Assembly (NCBI GenBank): GCA_964529795.1
Contig: CAZGXM010000006.1
Span: forward strand, 1 to 64,000
DNA length: 64,000 bases
Source of the DNA: CAZGXM01 sp964529795
GTDB lineage: Bacteria > Bacillota > JADQBR01
Reading direction: 5' to 3'
The first letter of the stretch is position 1. Every line of letters begins with the position of its first letter. The notes beneath the pieces are model-generated. The model was not told where the DNA came from. It saw only the letters and a list, made by a program, of their open reading frames with translations, and ran no database searches. Below, piece after piece: positions 8,664-16,793 of the stretch. A program made the position numbers and the translations under genes.

Positions 8664-9818
8664 TTATGGATTTTCATTAACATAATCATGCGGGCCCACG
8701 CAGCGCAAAACCAAATTTTCCCCATCAGGCACACAGGAAATACGCCAATCCAAATTAATCCGAAAATGCCCGATATTTCTGCCGGATGGTGCTACCTTAT
8801 TTTCATAATCCTTATAATATAAGCCTCCGCCTTTGCTGCAGAGTGCTTCCAGACCGCGCTCACGATAAAGAAGTGAAACTTTGGCCAGCTTCGTTTGTAT
8901 ATTAGCTTTCCGTGACCGTTCAAATATGGAGTTGAAATCTTTTTTAAAAGTCCTCTCGTAAATCAGACCCGGAAACTCCAAAAGTTCACCGCCCAAAATA
9001 TCTTGCTTGTTTCGATTCCAGACCAACAGCCCCCAGGTGCTTAAAGTATAGCTACCTTCCTGGTCGTGTTCCAAATAAATCTCCGGGATATCCTCTACTT
9101 CTTCCTTGGTAGCGATATGCCCGTTTTCCATGAAGGCAAAAATAACTGCCTTTTCCCTGAGCAGCGGAATTTCGTCAAAAACCACAGGAAGGCGGGGGAT
9201 TCGAATGAGGTCCGCAGTTGGAGCCTCGAAAATATATATTATTTCGTCGGCATAAAACATTCCCAGGGTGCTCATATAGCCCTGCAGACTCTTAAATCCG
9301 CCCACCAGGTTGAAAACTATCCGGTACCGGCTCTCCCTATAACCCGGCAGGGTTTCTTCACACCAATTTATGACGTCCTTTACCCCAGAAGTAAATCTGC
9401 TGCGGTTTTTGGTGCTTAGCCCACGCGGCGCCTCAATTTCCACTGATTTTACACCCGCATCTCTCAGGTGATTTTCAAGCAGATGTGCTGTTTTTAGTCC
9501 CTGATAAGTATCCGTGGTAAGTAAAACATGGTAATCATTCGGTTCTAATTTGATTCTACCTTCCGATTGGCCGTAGGTATATAAGCCGTTTAACTCGGCA
9601 CTCAAAGAACGCAGTTCTGTAAAATCAGCATCTTTTAACTCTGCTTCAGCCGCTGCAGCAATGCGGTCGATCACCTCTTTCTGACCGTCAGTAAGCTCTT
9701 CTCCCGAAAAATTAGCAGTATCCCTTAACAGCAAACTTATTTTTTTGTCCCCCTGGCTGACAGCATAATTGGTTAACAAACTGGTACCAACTGTAGAAAG
9801 AAATAAGCGCGGCATCAT
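8664..9818 (-). CDS. CARF-RelE fusion, Cami1-like cOA-activated mRNA interferase
   Basis: The 384-residue protein joins a ligand-sensing CARF domain to a toxin domain. Residues 1-200 look like the APE2256/Crn1-type CARF: FLSTVGTSLLTN (about 6-17), LLTTDTYQGLK (about 99-109) and NLVGGFKSLQGYMS (about 170-183). A linker region follows, then about 288-384 resembles RelE/HigB ribosome-dependent mRNA interferases: ERTFKKDFNSIFERS, an amphipathic helix KLAKVSLLYRERGLEAL, and the closing strands with RNIGHFRINLDWR and VLRCVGPHDYV. This architecture matches the described Cami1 class, where cOA made by Cas10 switches on mRNA cleavage at the ribosome. The chain stops six residues after the HDY motif, so any long C-terminal ribosome-stalk tail seems absent. 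The ATG at 9818 has GGGAGGGAAAAT upstream. It follows cmr6 by about 60 bases. The CARF call is strong, the RelE call good; activity is inferred. Confidence 0.8.
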   Translation of the reverse strand: MMPRLFLSTVGTSLLTNYAVSQGDKKISLLLRDTANFSGEELTDGQKEVIDRIAAAAEAELKDADFTELRSLSAELNGLYTYGQSEGRIKLEPNDYHVLLTTDTYQGLKTAHLLENHLRDAGVKSVEIEAPRGLSTKNRSRFTSGVKDVINWCEETLPGYRESRYRIVFNLVGGFKSLQGYMSTLGMFYADEIIYIFEAPTADLIRIPRLPVVFDEIPLLREKAVIFAFMENGHIATKEEVEDIPEIYLEHDQEGSYTLSTWGLLVWNRNKQDILGGELLEFPGLIYERTFKKDFNSIFERSRKANIQTKLAKVSLLYRERGLEALCSKGGGLYYKDYENKVAPSGRNIGHFRINLDWRISCVPDGENLVLRCVGPHDYVNENP

Positions 9819-9875
9819 ATTTTCCCTCCCTTAAATAACCCTTTCCAAAAAGAAATGCCAAAAACACCATTTCAT

Positions 9876-10991
9876 TTATTCGCCCAGCACACTCTTGATG
9901 ACAGCAATTTTCTTGGCATTCTTTTTATTGGGTTTTTTCCACTGCCCAGGCTTATTCTTCTGATACCATTCCGTCAGAAGTTGGGCAATCTCTTTTTTCT
10001 GAGCAGTCTCTGTTTCTGCATCCTTTATCTTCTCCAGCCATTTGGTAGTCAAGACAAGCATAAAGTGTTCCTCGTCGGTGCTGTATCCGTCTGCTTCCAT
10101 TTCCGCCCTGATGTCACTAAAGAATACTGCGGGCTGAGCTTCAGTTTCACCTTTACCCGGCTCATCTCCAGGCTGGAGTAATGGCCACCGTCCAACCAGC
10201 TTCTCCTCCAGGTCGCGCCGCCTTGTAAAACGCCCGTACCCGACAGAAGTCTTTGCCCCAGCGCCGATTCCCTGGAGAGCTGCCTCCAGCCATTCAAGGA
10301 CCAGCTTACTGTCCCGTCGGTCATCCGGGTGATGCGGTCTGCGTGGAGCAATTACAAATAAAAACAGCTGGTCAGGAGTCACAGTCAAAAAAGGTATAGG
10401 AACCGGGGCAAACCAGTCCCCGGGCGGCTGGGACTTTCCCTGCTGCTGGTAATACAGGGTATAGTGAGGGGTCATTACGTCTATCTGGACCTTTACCGGT
10501 TTCAGTGGAAGAGCATCAAAAAATATAACGCTGCCTGCACTCTTTTCCCCATCTGAAGGGCCGAAAATTCGCCCGATAGGATGTTTATCTTTTTCCCATT
10601 GCTCGGCCCAGGTACGCACCACACCTTTGATGGAAGAACCGGGGAGATAGGGAACGCCCAGCACATGATGCCAAACAAAACCGTTTTCCACAGGGTGATC
10701 TCTCCCGATGCCGGTAACAAAACGCCAGTCAGTGGTAAAACAGCGCACCTCTCCCTGCAAAGCCATTGCCATACAGCCCAGCCGGTTAACAAATTCTTCC
10801 AGCAAAGCAGAATCTCCAACCGCCTGCCCACTTATCGTCTTGATCCAAGCGCTCTTCTCATCGCCAAGTCTCCAGTATCTGCCGTCTCTCTGCCACCTAT
10901 CGCAAAATTTGTCGAACCACAGACCGGTGTTCATATCCTGACTCCGATAACTATTAGGCACAGCAATTCCAGAATACAGCGGTGTGCTCAA
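9876..10991 (-). CDS. cmr6: type III-B effector subunit Cmr6
   Basis: Cmr6 is a RAMP/Cas7-like subunit that caps the Cmr filament near the 3' end of the crRNA. The 371-residue product shows the RAMP pattern GSSIKGVVRTWAEQW after a YLP segment and the C-terminal glycine loop GIGAGAKTSVGYGRF. The last roughly 90 residues are a charged tail rich in Lys and Glu. I set the start at a TTG (10991) that overlaps the cmr5 stop as TTGA, with AAAGGGGGGCG upstream, giving LSTPLYSGIAVPNSYRS as N-terminus. An alternative start at 11048 would overlap cmr5 by 61 bases. Confidence 0.9.
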   Translation of the reverse strand: MSTPLYSGIAVPNSYRSQDMNTGLWFDKFCDRWQRDGRYWRLGDEKSAWIKTISGQAVGDSALLEEFVNRLGCMAMALQGEVRCFTTDWRFVTGIGRDHPVENGFVWHHVLGVPYLPGSSIKGVVRTWAEQWEKDKHPIGRIFGPSDGEKSAGSVIFFDALPLKPVKVQIDVMTPHYTLYYQQQGKSQPPGDWFAPVPIPFLTVTPDQLFLFVIAPRRPHHPDDRRDSKLVLEWLEAALQGIGAGAKTSVGYGRFTRRRDLEEKLVGRWPLLQPGDEPGKGETEAQPAVFFSDIRAEMEADGYSTDEEHFMLVLTTKWLEKIKDAETETAQKKEIAQLLTEWYQKNKPGQWKKPNKKNAKKIAVIKSVLGE

Positions 10992-11389
10992 TCCCCACGC
11001 CCCCCTTTGTCTTTCTTTAAATAAGCTACTGCAAACTTCTTCAACCATTTCAGCAGCGACAAGGTCTCAGTTTGAGCACGCAGGTAGGTTTGGCGGTCAT
11101 TGCTGACTATGGCGTCCATTAAATCTTCAGCCAAACGGTACGGCGCTTGGGAGGAATCCCGGCAAAGCCAATCCTGGACGCATTCATAAAGCTTATAATG
11201 GGGGTCTTTGCGGCCTTGACCGGACTTTGACAGCAGAGTGGCCAGCGCCTGACCCAGGCCATTGGTTAGTATAGCAGCCGGCAAACCTTCAACGTATGAG
11301 GCAAACCTGTCCGCTTCTTCGACATCTAAAGTTTCTTTTATATTACGAACCTTCCTCAGAGCAGTTTCAGCTCGTTCCAGTTCCAGCAT
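10988..11389 (-). CDS. cmr5: type III-B small subunit Cmr5
   Basis: Cmr5 is the small helical subunit that lines the target-RNA groove of the Cmr complex. The product is 133 residues and almost wholly alpha-helical, with the family-like features YVEGLPAAILTNGLGQALATLLSKS (the L-P-x-x-I-x-x-N-G-L-G-Q motif) and a helical C-terminus ending in a Lys-rich tail. Size and position between cmr4 and cmr6 are typical. It starts two bases after the cmr4 stop region on the transcribed strand order cmr4-cmr5-cmr6 and is coupled to cmr6 by an overlapping stop/start. Confidence 0.92.
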   Translation of the reverse strand: MLELERAETALRKVRNIKETLDVEEADRFASYVEGLPAAILTNGLGQALATLLSKSGQGRKDPHYKLYECVQDWLCRDSSQAPYRLAEDLMDAIVSNDRQTYLRAQTETLSLLKWLKKFAVAYLKKDKGGRGD

Positions 11390-11391
11390 GA

Positions 11392-12234
11392 CTATCCTTC
11401 ACCCCCATTTATTAAACAGGAAACCGCACACCATCCCTGTCCGACCGTCTCATTACCCCCTACCTGAAGATAAGGGCGCTTCGCAAAAATCCGGACCAGT
11501 TCATCTAATGCCGCTTCTTTTCCTGGACGGGCCATTATCAGGCTGTAAAAAAGACTTTCCGGCGGCACAGTCTCTTCGTACCACAAATTTTTGCTGGTCT
11601 TGGTGTCTTTATACAATTCATTTCGAGCGCTGACCTGAAGCCCATATTTGGCAAAGTATGCAAAAATATTATCATTTACCACTACCAGCGAACCGGGAAG
11701 GCGTTCCCTAACCTTTTGGTGGCGGATCAGCGGATTAATTGCCCGGGCAAATCCGCCCATATCGGCAGTTACGATGTCAAAGGACAGTTCTTCGAGAAAA
11801 AGGCTTCTCTGCCCTTCTGCTATAGCACTTTCATCGGCAACTTCCGGCAACTCCGGCAGCTCGACGGTAAAACCGGCCAATTCCATGTCCCGCTGGTAGC
11901 GTTCCAGCAGGTAGTGGCAGGTAACCCATTTAAAGTGCCCGTTCAGCGAGCGGACAGGCAGTAGCAGCAGCCGGGCATCAGTTACTGCAACGGCTCCGGC
12001 CGTATCCTGCCGCCCAAAAATTTCCTTCACTTTTTGTTCTCCTTCTTCTTTATTTTCCATTTTCCACTCTTGTTCTGCGCGGTCCCGCAGCGCTCCTTTC
12101 ATGCTGGAGCCCACAATGACCGGGTAACTGGTAGACACCTCCCGGGCCACCGGCAGGTCTATGACTTCTGCAGTTTGGCCAGCTCCCGGATGTAGGCTGG
12201 TCTCAGCGAGCAAACCAATAATAATACTTTTCAC
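11392..12234 (-). CDS. cmr4: type III-B backbone RNase subunit Cmr4
   Basis: Cmr4 (Cas7-like) forms the backbone and cuts target RNA every six nucleotides. From the GTG at 12234 the sequence reads VKSIIIGLLAETSLHPGAG, then EVIDLPVAREVSTSYPVIVG and SSMKGALRD. The Asp in VID falls at residue 26, the position of the catalytic Asp in characterised Cmr4 proteins, so RNA cleavage is probably intact. A C-terminal QVGGNETVGQGWC glycine loop completes the RAMP fold. The GTG overlaps the cmr3 stop (TAGTG) and has GGGAGGAGG upstream, so an earlier start at 12252 is less likely. Confidence 0.94.
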   Translation of the reverse strand: MKSIIIGLLAETSLHPGAGQTAEVIDLPVAREVSTSYPVIVGSSMKGALRDRAEQEWKMENKEEGEQKVKEIFGRQDTAGAVAVTDARLLLLPVRSLNGHFKWVTCHYLLERYQRDMELAGFTVELPELPEVADESAIAEGQRSLFLEELSFDIVTADMGGFARAINPLIRHQKVRERLPGSLVVVNDNIFAYFAKYGLQVSARNELYKDTKTSKNLWYEETVPPESLFYSLIMARPGKEAALDELVRIFAKRPYLQVGGNETVGQGWCAVSCLINGGEG

Positions 12235-13370
12235 TAGATATCCTCCTCCCATTTTCCGATTACAACCTGTCCAAACCCGTATTCAGTCCTATTACCCAGA
12301 CACCGGCCGTGAAGAGCGGCCACTTTCTCCGCATGTGCCTCTTCCACTTCAAAAAACCAGGTGCAGCCGGCAGGCAAGATAGGTACCAGAGGACGGGGTT
12401 CACCTTTCACAAGGTCCCAACCGCCTAGCAGTTCAGCCTTACCCACACAGGCAGAAACACAGCGGCCCGGAACTCCGGGAGGACCTTCAATTATCACCTG
12501 CCGGGAATCGTCAAATAACCCAGGGGTAATCAGGGTTACGGTAAACCGCATTCTACCGTCCGCTGCGGGATTAGGCACTGACATCGTCGGAATAATATTT
12601 TCCAAATCAGCAGCCTCTATTCTTACTGCTGCCAGCCGCCCTTCCCCACCCAGGTTTACCACCCTTACAGGGTTAATTTCCCAATCTTCAGGTATTCCGG
12701 CAACCATGACAATCAGTTCCACCCCGCGTTCAGGACGAATGTGGATAATGTTGTACAGCTTGCCTTCTACCGCAGTACGCAGATCGTCATCGCGCTCCAG
12801 ACCAGTGCGGTATTCTTCGCTCCAAATCCTGCCCTTTTCCACCACCTCACCGTCTTCCGGTTCTCCACCAGCCAGCAATGCCTCCAGACCAGAGCGCTTA
12901 ATATAAACACTTTGAAGTTCTTCTTTTCCCATTGACGACTTACTTCTATCAGGCAGGCAAACACTGCCTATGTCGCAATCCACCTTTTTGCCGGGTTTGA
13001 GCCGGACAAATTCATATTTTCCCATCTCTTTTTCTCCATCAACGGCAGCCGCTTCTCTGTGTCTGCAGCAGATGACGGATAACGGCGCCGAAAATGCCGG
13101 CTGGCCGTCAATAAAAATATATGGCCCTCTTAATCGAAGGTTGCCCAGGTCATCGTTTGAACCCAATTCCTCCGGCCACAGGTGCTCCTGTCCCGGACCC
13201 CAACCGCGCTCTGCGGCAAGGCTGGTGCGGATAGCACCCTGAAACGTGGTCATATGGGGTGGAAAGATACTGCGAACCACATTGTAGCCGCCTTCCCCCA
13301 TGTTAAAAGGAAGTCCGTCGCGAAAGAAACCTGTATCCAGCAGCCGAAAAGTCCACTTCTGCCATTTCAT
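12234..13370 (-). CDS. cmr3: type III-B subunit Cmr3 (Cas5-like)
   Basis: Cmr3 binds the 5' tag of crRNA and joins Cmr2 to the filament. The 378-residue protein has the family's opening: WTFRLLDTGFFRDGLPFNMGEGG followed by SIFPPHMTTFQGAIRTSLAAERG, in which the F-P-P-x-x-x-T-x-x-G-A-I-R pattern is typical. The C-terminus ends with RCLGNRTEYGFGQVVIG, the RAMP glycine loop. It overlaps cmr2 by four bases (ATGA type) and touches cmr4, so cmr1-cmr6 are translationally linked. Confidence 0.93.
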   Translation of the reverse strand: MKWQKWTFRLLDTGFFRDGLPFNMGEGGYNVVRSIFPPHMTTFQGAIRTSLAAERGWGPGQEHLWPEELGSNDDLGNLRLRGPYIFIDGQPAFSAPLSVICCRHREAAAVDGEKEMGKYEFVRLKPGKKVDCDIGSVCLPDRSKSSMGKEELQSVYIKRSGLEALLAGGEPEDGEVVEKGRIWSEEYRTGLERDDDLRTAVEGKLYNIIHIRPERGVELIVMVAGIPEDWEINPVRVVNLGGEGRLAAVRIEAADLENIIPTMSVPNPAADGRMRFTVTLITPGLFDDSRQVIIEGPPGVPGRCVSACVGKAELLGGWDLVKGEPRPLVPILPAGCTWFFEVEEAHAEKVAALHGRCLGNRTEYGFGQVVIGKWEEDI

Positions 13371-15280
13371 CCAACCACCTCCTCACCCGCCAGAAATTTC
13401 ACCAGCAAAGCCCCGTCAAAACTCAATACGCTGTCTGACTCGCAAATATTTCCTTTATCGTCACGCCAGCAACGGCGGCACACAGCAAGCAGCTTTTTCA
13501 CCCGCTCCCTGGCTTCTTCCGGAGTGCACTGGCGCTCTCGGTTTTTCAGATATTCGGCAGTCAAAATATCTACTACATCTTCTTCTTCAGCAAGCTTTAA
13601 TCCGCCATCAATACCTATTTCAGAAGTTTCTCTTTCACCTTTCCCCTGCAATATTTCAAAACGGGAGCGTAAGTTGTAAAAGAAACTGCTGCTGAACTCC
13701 TTCTGACCTTTATCTCCTCCCCGAAAAGCATCAACTAAGCCGGCAAACACATTATTTTCTCCTGCTATTACCACCTTCCACGGTGCACTCCATGTCAGTA
13801 CCGGCCCCGCCCCCTTCCAGACGGTAATTGCCAGGCTATCCCGGCCGCTCTTTTCCTTGGCCACATCATCCAGCAGGCGGTGGGCTTTCCGGTAAACGGC
13901 AGTCAGCGGAACAGTGAAATGAGCGTACACCACTGCCCCGGAAATAGTGCCCTTGTCTACCCCTGCCTCGGCAAAGCTCTGACGATATGCCTTTTGCATC
14001 TGTACCGCTGCAGGAAGAGCACCTTGTACCGGCAGAAGAGCCAAAACATCGTCACCGCCAGAAAAAACAACCACTCCGTTATTATCCTTAATTGCATCCT
14101 GAACAGATTTGCTGAAATTGAGCAGTGCACTGCTGACATTATTACGTGGATATTCCTTCAGTAGCTCTCCCATCCGGTCTCCATCCATGGTCAACATGGC
14201 ATAAAAGGGTGATGCCGGCGGGGCAAGTTTTAAAAGTTTACTTTTCAACTCACGGCGCAGGTCAGCACCCTTCAGCCCCTGTCCCGTCCTCTGATTCCAG
14301 TTATTTGCATTGGCCAGGGAGGAATCAAAGAAACAGTTCCCGTCCAGAGATGCAAATTCACGGGTTTCCGGATAATCCTCCAACACCTTTTTTAGCCTGC
14401 GAAAACGCTCCGGATTTTCTCTGCGGCCAACGCCGGGCAGTTTCGCTGCCTGCGCCGCATACTGCCGCGCCTTTTCCGGCTGCCGTCTGCATACCTGCTC
14501 AATCCACGGCACTGCAGCCAAAAAAGGTGTGGAAGGATAGCGCTGCGGCACCCGCCAGAGAAAGCTTTCCGCCACCAGCGGAAAAAGGCGTTTCACCAGC
14601 GCCACGGCACACAGTCGCTCATCTTCCGCCAGATTGAGGTCTCCCACCTGCCCACGCAACTTTTCCCAGAATTCATTCTGAAATTTCTTTTCCCGACTGC
14701 GGAGATAGCCGGATATTTCCTGCATGCTGCCCATCAGGGTGCATTTATCTTTTGGTTCCACCGGCGGCACATAGGTGCGCCAATTTTTCCGCAGAGCCAG
14801 CAGCGACGGGTCATCACCTATAGCCCAAATTACCTCCCAAAAGCCGTTTATCTGCCTTTCCCATATTTTTTGCGTGTCCTTCCCAAAAGGAGCTGCCGGC
14901 TGCACATAGGCCTGCCATACCTCCTCCGCCATTTGCGTCCAGGCCTCCATTACCGCTTTCACACACAAAGACGGGTTAAAATCTTCCGGCACTTCAGCCT
15001 GAAAGCGGTTGGGCAGGGTGGCAACTTCCAGTCTTTCAGACACTAATATGCCTTTACTGCTACTACGCTTAGATATAGCCTCCAGCAGGGGGTCAATTAT
15101 CTTTCCATTCTCATCCTGAACTGCCGGGATTCTCAGCTCACCCTTGGCTTTAATAACCTCCAGCATGGCACATCCGGCCAGGTATGACAGAATAAAGGAC
15201 CCCGCCCAAAAATCCCGCGTCCGCCGTGCCATAGATATAAAGCCCTGCACCGGTCCCAAGGAAAAATGAAGTTGTTTCAT
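13367..15280 (-). CDS. cmr2: Cas10-family subunit Cmr2, HD-less, GGDD intact
   Basis: Cmr2/Cas10 makes cyclic oligoadenylates when target RNA is bound. At 637 residues this one is short: the chain opens directly with LHFSLGPVQGFISMARRTRDFWAGS, a segment that in longer Cmr2 proteins follows a roughly 200-residue HD domain. No HD motif is present. The palm-domain cyclase motif GGDD is intact at about residues 408-411 (in VFSGGDDVLALLPV), preceded by the TMDGDRMGELL segment of the conserved domain. A C-terminal CRRCWRDDKGNIC may bind zinc. The likely output is therefore cOA signalling plus Cmr4 RNA cleavage, not DNase activity. The ATG at 15280 overlaps the cmr1 stop. Confidence 0.95.
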   Translation of the reverse strand: MKQLHFSLGPVQGFISMARRTRDFWAGSFILSYLAGCAMLEVIKAKGELRIPAVQDENGKIIDPLLEAISKRSSSKGILVSERLEVATLPNRFQAEVPEDFNPSLCVKAVMEAWTQMAEEVWQAYVQPAAPFGKDTQKIWERQINGFWEVIWAIGDDPSLLALRKNWRTYVPPVEPKDKCTLMGSMQEISGYLRSREKKFQNEFWEKLRGQVGDLNLAEDERLCAVALVKRLFPLVAESFLWRVPQRYPSTPFLAAVPWIEQVCRRQPEKARQYAAQAAKLPGVGRRENPERFRRLKKVLEDYPETREFASLDGNCFFDSSLANANNWNQRTGQGLKGADLRRELKSKLLKLAPPASPFYAMLTMDGDRMGELLKEYPRNNVSSALLNFSKSVQDAIKDNNGVVVFSGGDDVLALLPVQGALPAAVQMQKAYRQSFAEAGVDKGTISGAVVYAHFTVPLTAVYRKAHRLLDDVAKEKSGRDSLAITVWKGAGPVLTWSAPWKVVIAGENNVFAGLVDAFRGGDKGQKEFSSSFFYNLRSRFEILQGKGERETSEIGIDGGLKLAEEEDVVDILTAEYLKNRERQCTPEEARERVKKLLAVCRRCWRDDKGNICESDSVLSFDGALLVKFLAGEEVVG

Positions 15281-16311
15281 CTTATCTCCTCCAACCTGCT
15301 TGAAAGATACTCGTTCATTTTACTGTAGGCGGCTTTAAACTCCTCATCCGCCCTTTTCGCGGTATAACCTGCGTTCTGGAACGGCTCAGGTTCTTCAGCA
15401 TCTATAAAATACCGGGAAGGGAGGCATAGAATGTAACCCCTCAGACCATTTCCCTCCTGGTGCACCCTGAGAAAATAAGGTTTTGTGCGACGCTCCAGGA
15501 GAGAAACCTGCCTTTTATTTACAATCATCGGTGCCCCAATAAATGAGCGGAGGGGATACTGCCCCTTATTTTCCAGGGAAAGGCGGGCTTCACGATAGGC
15601 CCTGCCCAATTCTGCCAGGCAGGCATGCCACGAACCATACGTTTCTCTGGTTCTAAAAAGCCTGGCCTCCCGGGAAAAAGCAGTAAATTCAGGAAATTCC
15701 GCACCGTCCCCGGCCGCCCTCTTGAACTCATCTGCTGCCATAGTTTGCGTCAGTCCCTCCAGCAGCGGGTGCCCGGATGCACTTACCACGGCGACACTGC
15801 CGAATCCGTTTCGAGATTTTGCCCCCAGTCCGCCGAAGAATGCCCAGTTCCTGAGCGCTTCGCACAATTCTCCGATAAACACTTCCCTATCGGTTTTAAA
15901 TCGTAAAATGAGGTCAAACTCAGAGCCGGGTTTGATATATTCTCTGCCGTACGTTCTGCCCCCTTGCACCTTTTTAATCCCATAGGCAAGATATTCAAGA
16001 ATATTCAGTTTACGTCCTCTCACTGTATATTGTGTATCGCTGTTACTGGGTAGTAAATTTTGGCTGATACTTCTGCCGGAAAAATTCGACCGAACCTGAA
16101 GGGTAAAAACACTGGCCTTTCCCTTCCCGCTGCTATGTCCAAAAATTTCTGCTTCCTTGATTTTCATTTCCGGGTCGCCCGAATGCGCGGCACGCCACCA
16201 GAACCGCAGCATCCCCTTTAATGACGGCGGACGCAGTTCGGCGGTTTTGCCGTCTGCTCCACCGAGAAAAGCAGGCGTCAGAAACTTTAACCTCAACCGC
16301 AATTCCTTCAA
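15277..16311 (-). CDS. cmr1: type III-B subunit Cmr1
   Basis: Cmr1 is the RAMP subunit at the 3' end of the crRNA, important for target capture. The sequence KELRLRLKFLTPAFLGGADG followed by LRPPSLKGMLRFWWRAA is the classic Cmr1 opening (the S-L-K-G-M-L-R-F-W-W-R motif), and a later stretch FGGLGAKSRNGFGSVAV is the glycine loop. I chose a TTG at 16311 preceded by GGGGGGG six bases away; the in-frame ATG at 16350 lacks such a site. About 344 residues. A roughly 100-base gap separates it from csx15 upstream, and it overlaps cmr2 downstream. Confidence 0.92.
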   Translation of the reverse strand: MKELRLRLKFLTPAFLGGADGKTAELRPPSLKGMLRFWWRAAHSGDPEMKIKEAEIFGHSSGKGKASVFTLQVRSNFSGRSISQNLLPSNSDTQYTVRGRKLNILEYLAYGIKKVQGGRTYGREYIKPGSEFDLILRFKTDREVFIGELCEALRNWAFFGGLGAKSRNGFGSVAVVSASGHPLLEGLTQTMAADEFKRAAGDGAEFPEFTAFSREARLFRTRETYGSWHACLAELGRAYREARLSLENKGQYPLRSFIGAPMIVNKRQVSLLERRTKPYFLRVHQEGNGLRGYILCLPSRYFIDAEEPEPFQNAGYTAKRADEEFKAAYSKMNEYLSSRLEEIR

Positions 16312-16412
16312 TAAAATCCCCCCCTTTTGAATCTCACAAACAGGCATCAACGATAGCCAACATCAGGTTTGCAATCACCTCCTTTCTAATAATTAATGAA
16401 ATAAATACTAAT

Positions 16413-16793
16413 TCAACGAATCTCTCTGGCCCTCTCGCGGATAAATTGGAGGTTTAAAATTTCCACTACTTTAAAACGGGTTGCAATTCCTTTGGTCTCC
16501 GGCACCAGGCGCAAAACCGGCGGAAAGTGGCCGATGCGCCCATGAAGCATAGCCAGAACCACAGCAGCGCTGTAGTTCAAAGACGGGAGATTGATTATTA
16601 TCGGTTCGGTTTGCCATTCCCGGAAACCTAGACCTAAATTGTCCAGGCGGCAGGCAATCTGAGGTTCCAGGGGGCTTTGCCGGTCAATATGGCTGGGTAC
16701 TTCAATTACCTCTGAAACCGCAGCCCCTGCCAGCTTCTCAATTTCCATTAAATTTTCCTCCGTTAACGGATGAGAAAAATTAATTACCTTCAC
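16413..16793 (-). CDS. csx15: Csx15-like CRISPR accessory protein
   Basis: A 126-residue soluble protein that begins VINFSHPLTEENLMEIEKL and continues with EVIEVPSHID, an IINLPSLNYSAAVVLAMLHGRIGHFP stretch and a C-terminal EILNLQFIRERAREIR. This pattern resembles, from memory, proteins called Csx15 that accompany type III loci and often sit next to Csx14. Csx15 has been proposed as a ring nuclease or other cOA-handling factor; no activity can be read from this sequence. The GTG start at 16793 overlaps the end of csx14 by 14 bases in another frame, so the two are coupled, which suits a sensor plus off-switch pair. The family call is moderate; the function is inferred. Confidence 0.6.
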   Translation of the reverse strand: MKVINFSHPLTEENLMEIEKLAGAAVSEVIEVPSHIDRQSPLEPQIACRLDNLGLGFREWQTEPIIINLPSLNYSAAVVLAMLHGRIGHFPPVLRLVPETKGIATRFKVVEILNLQFIRERAREIR

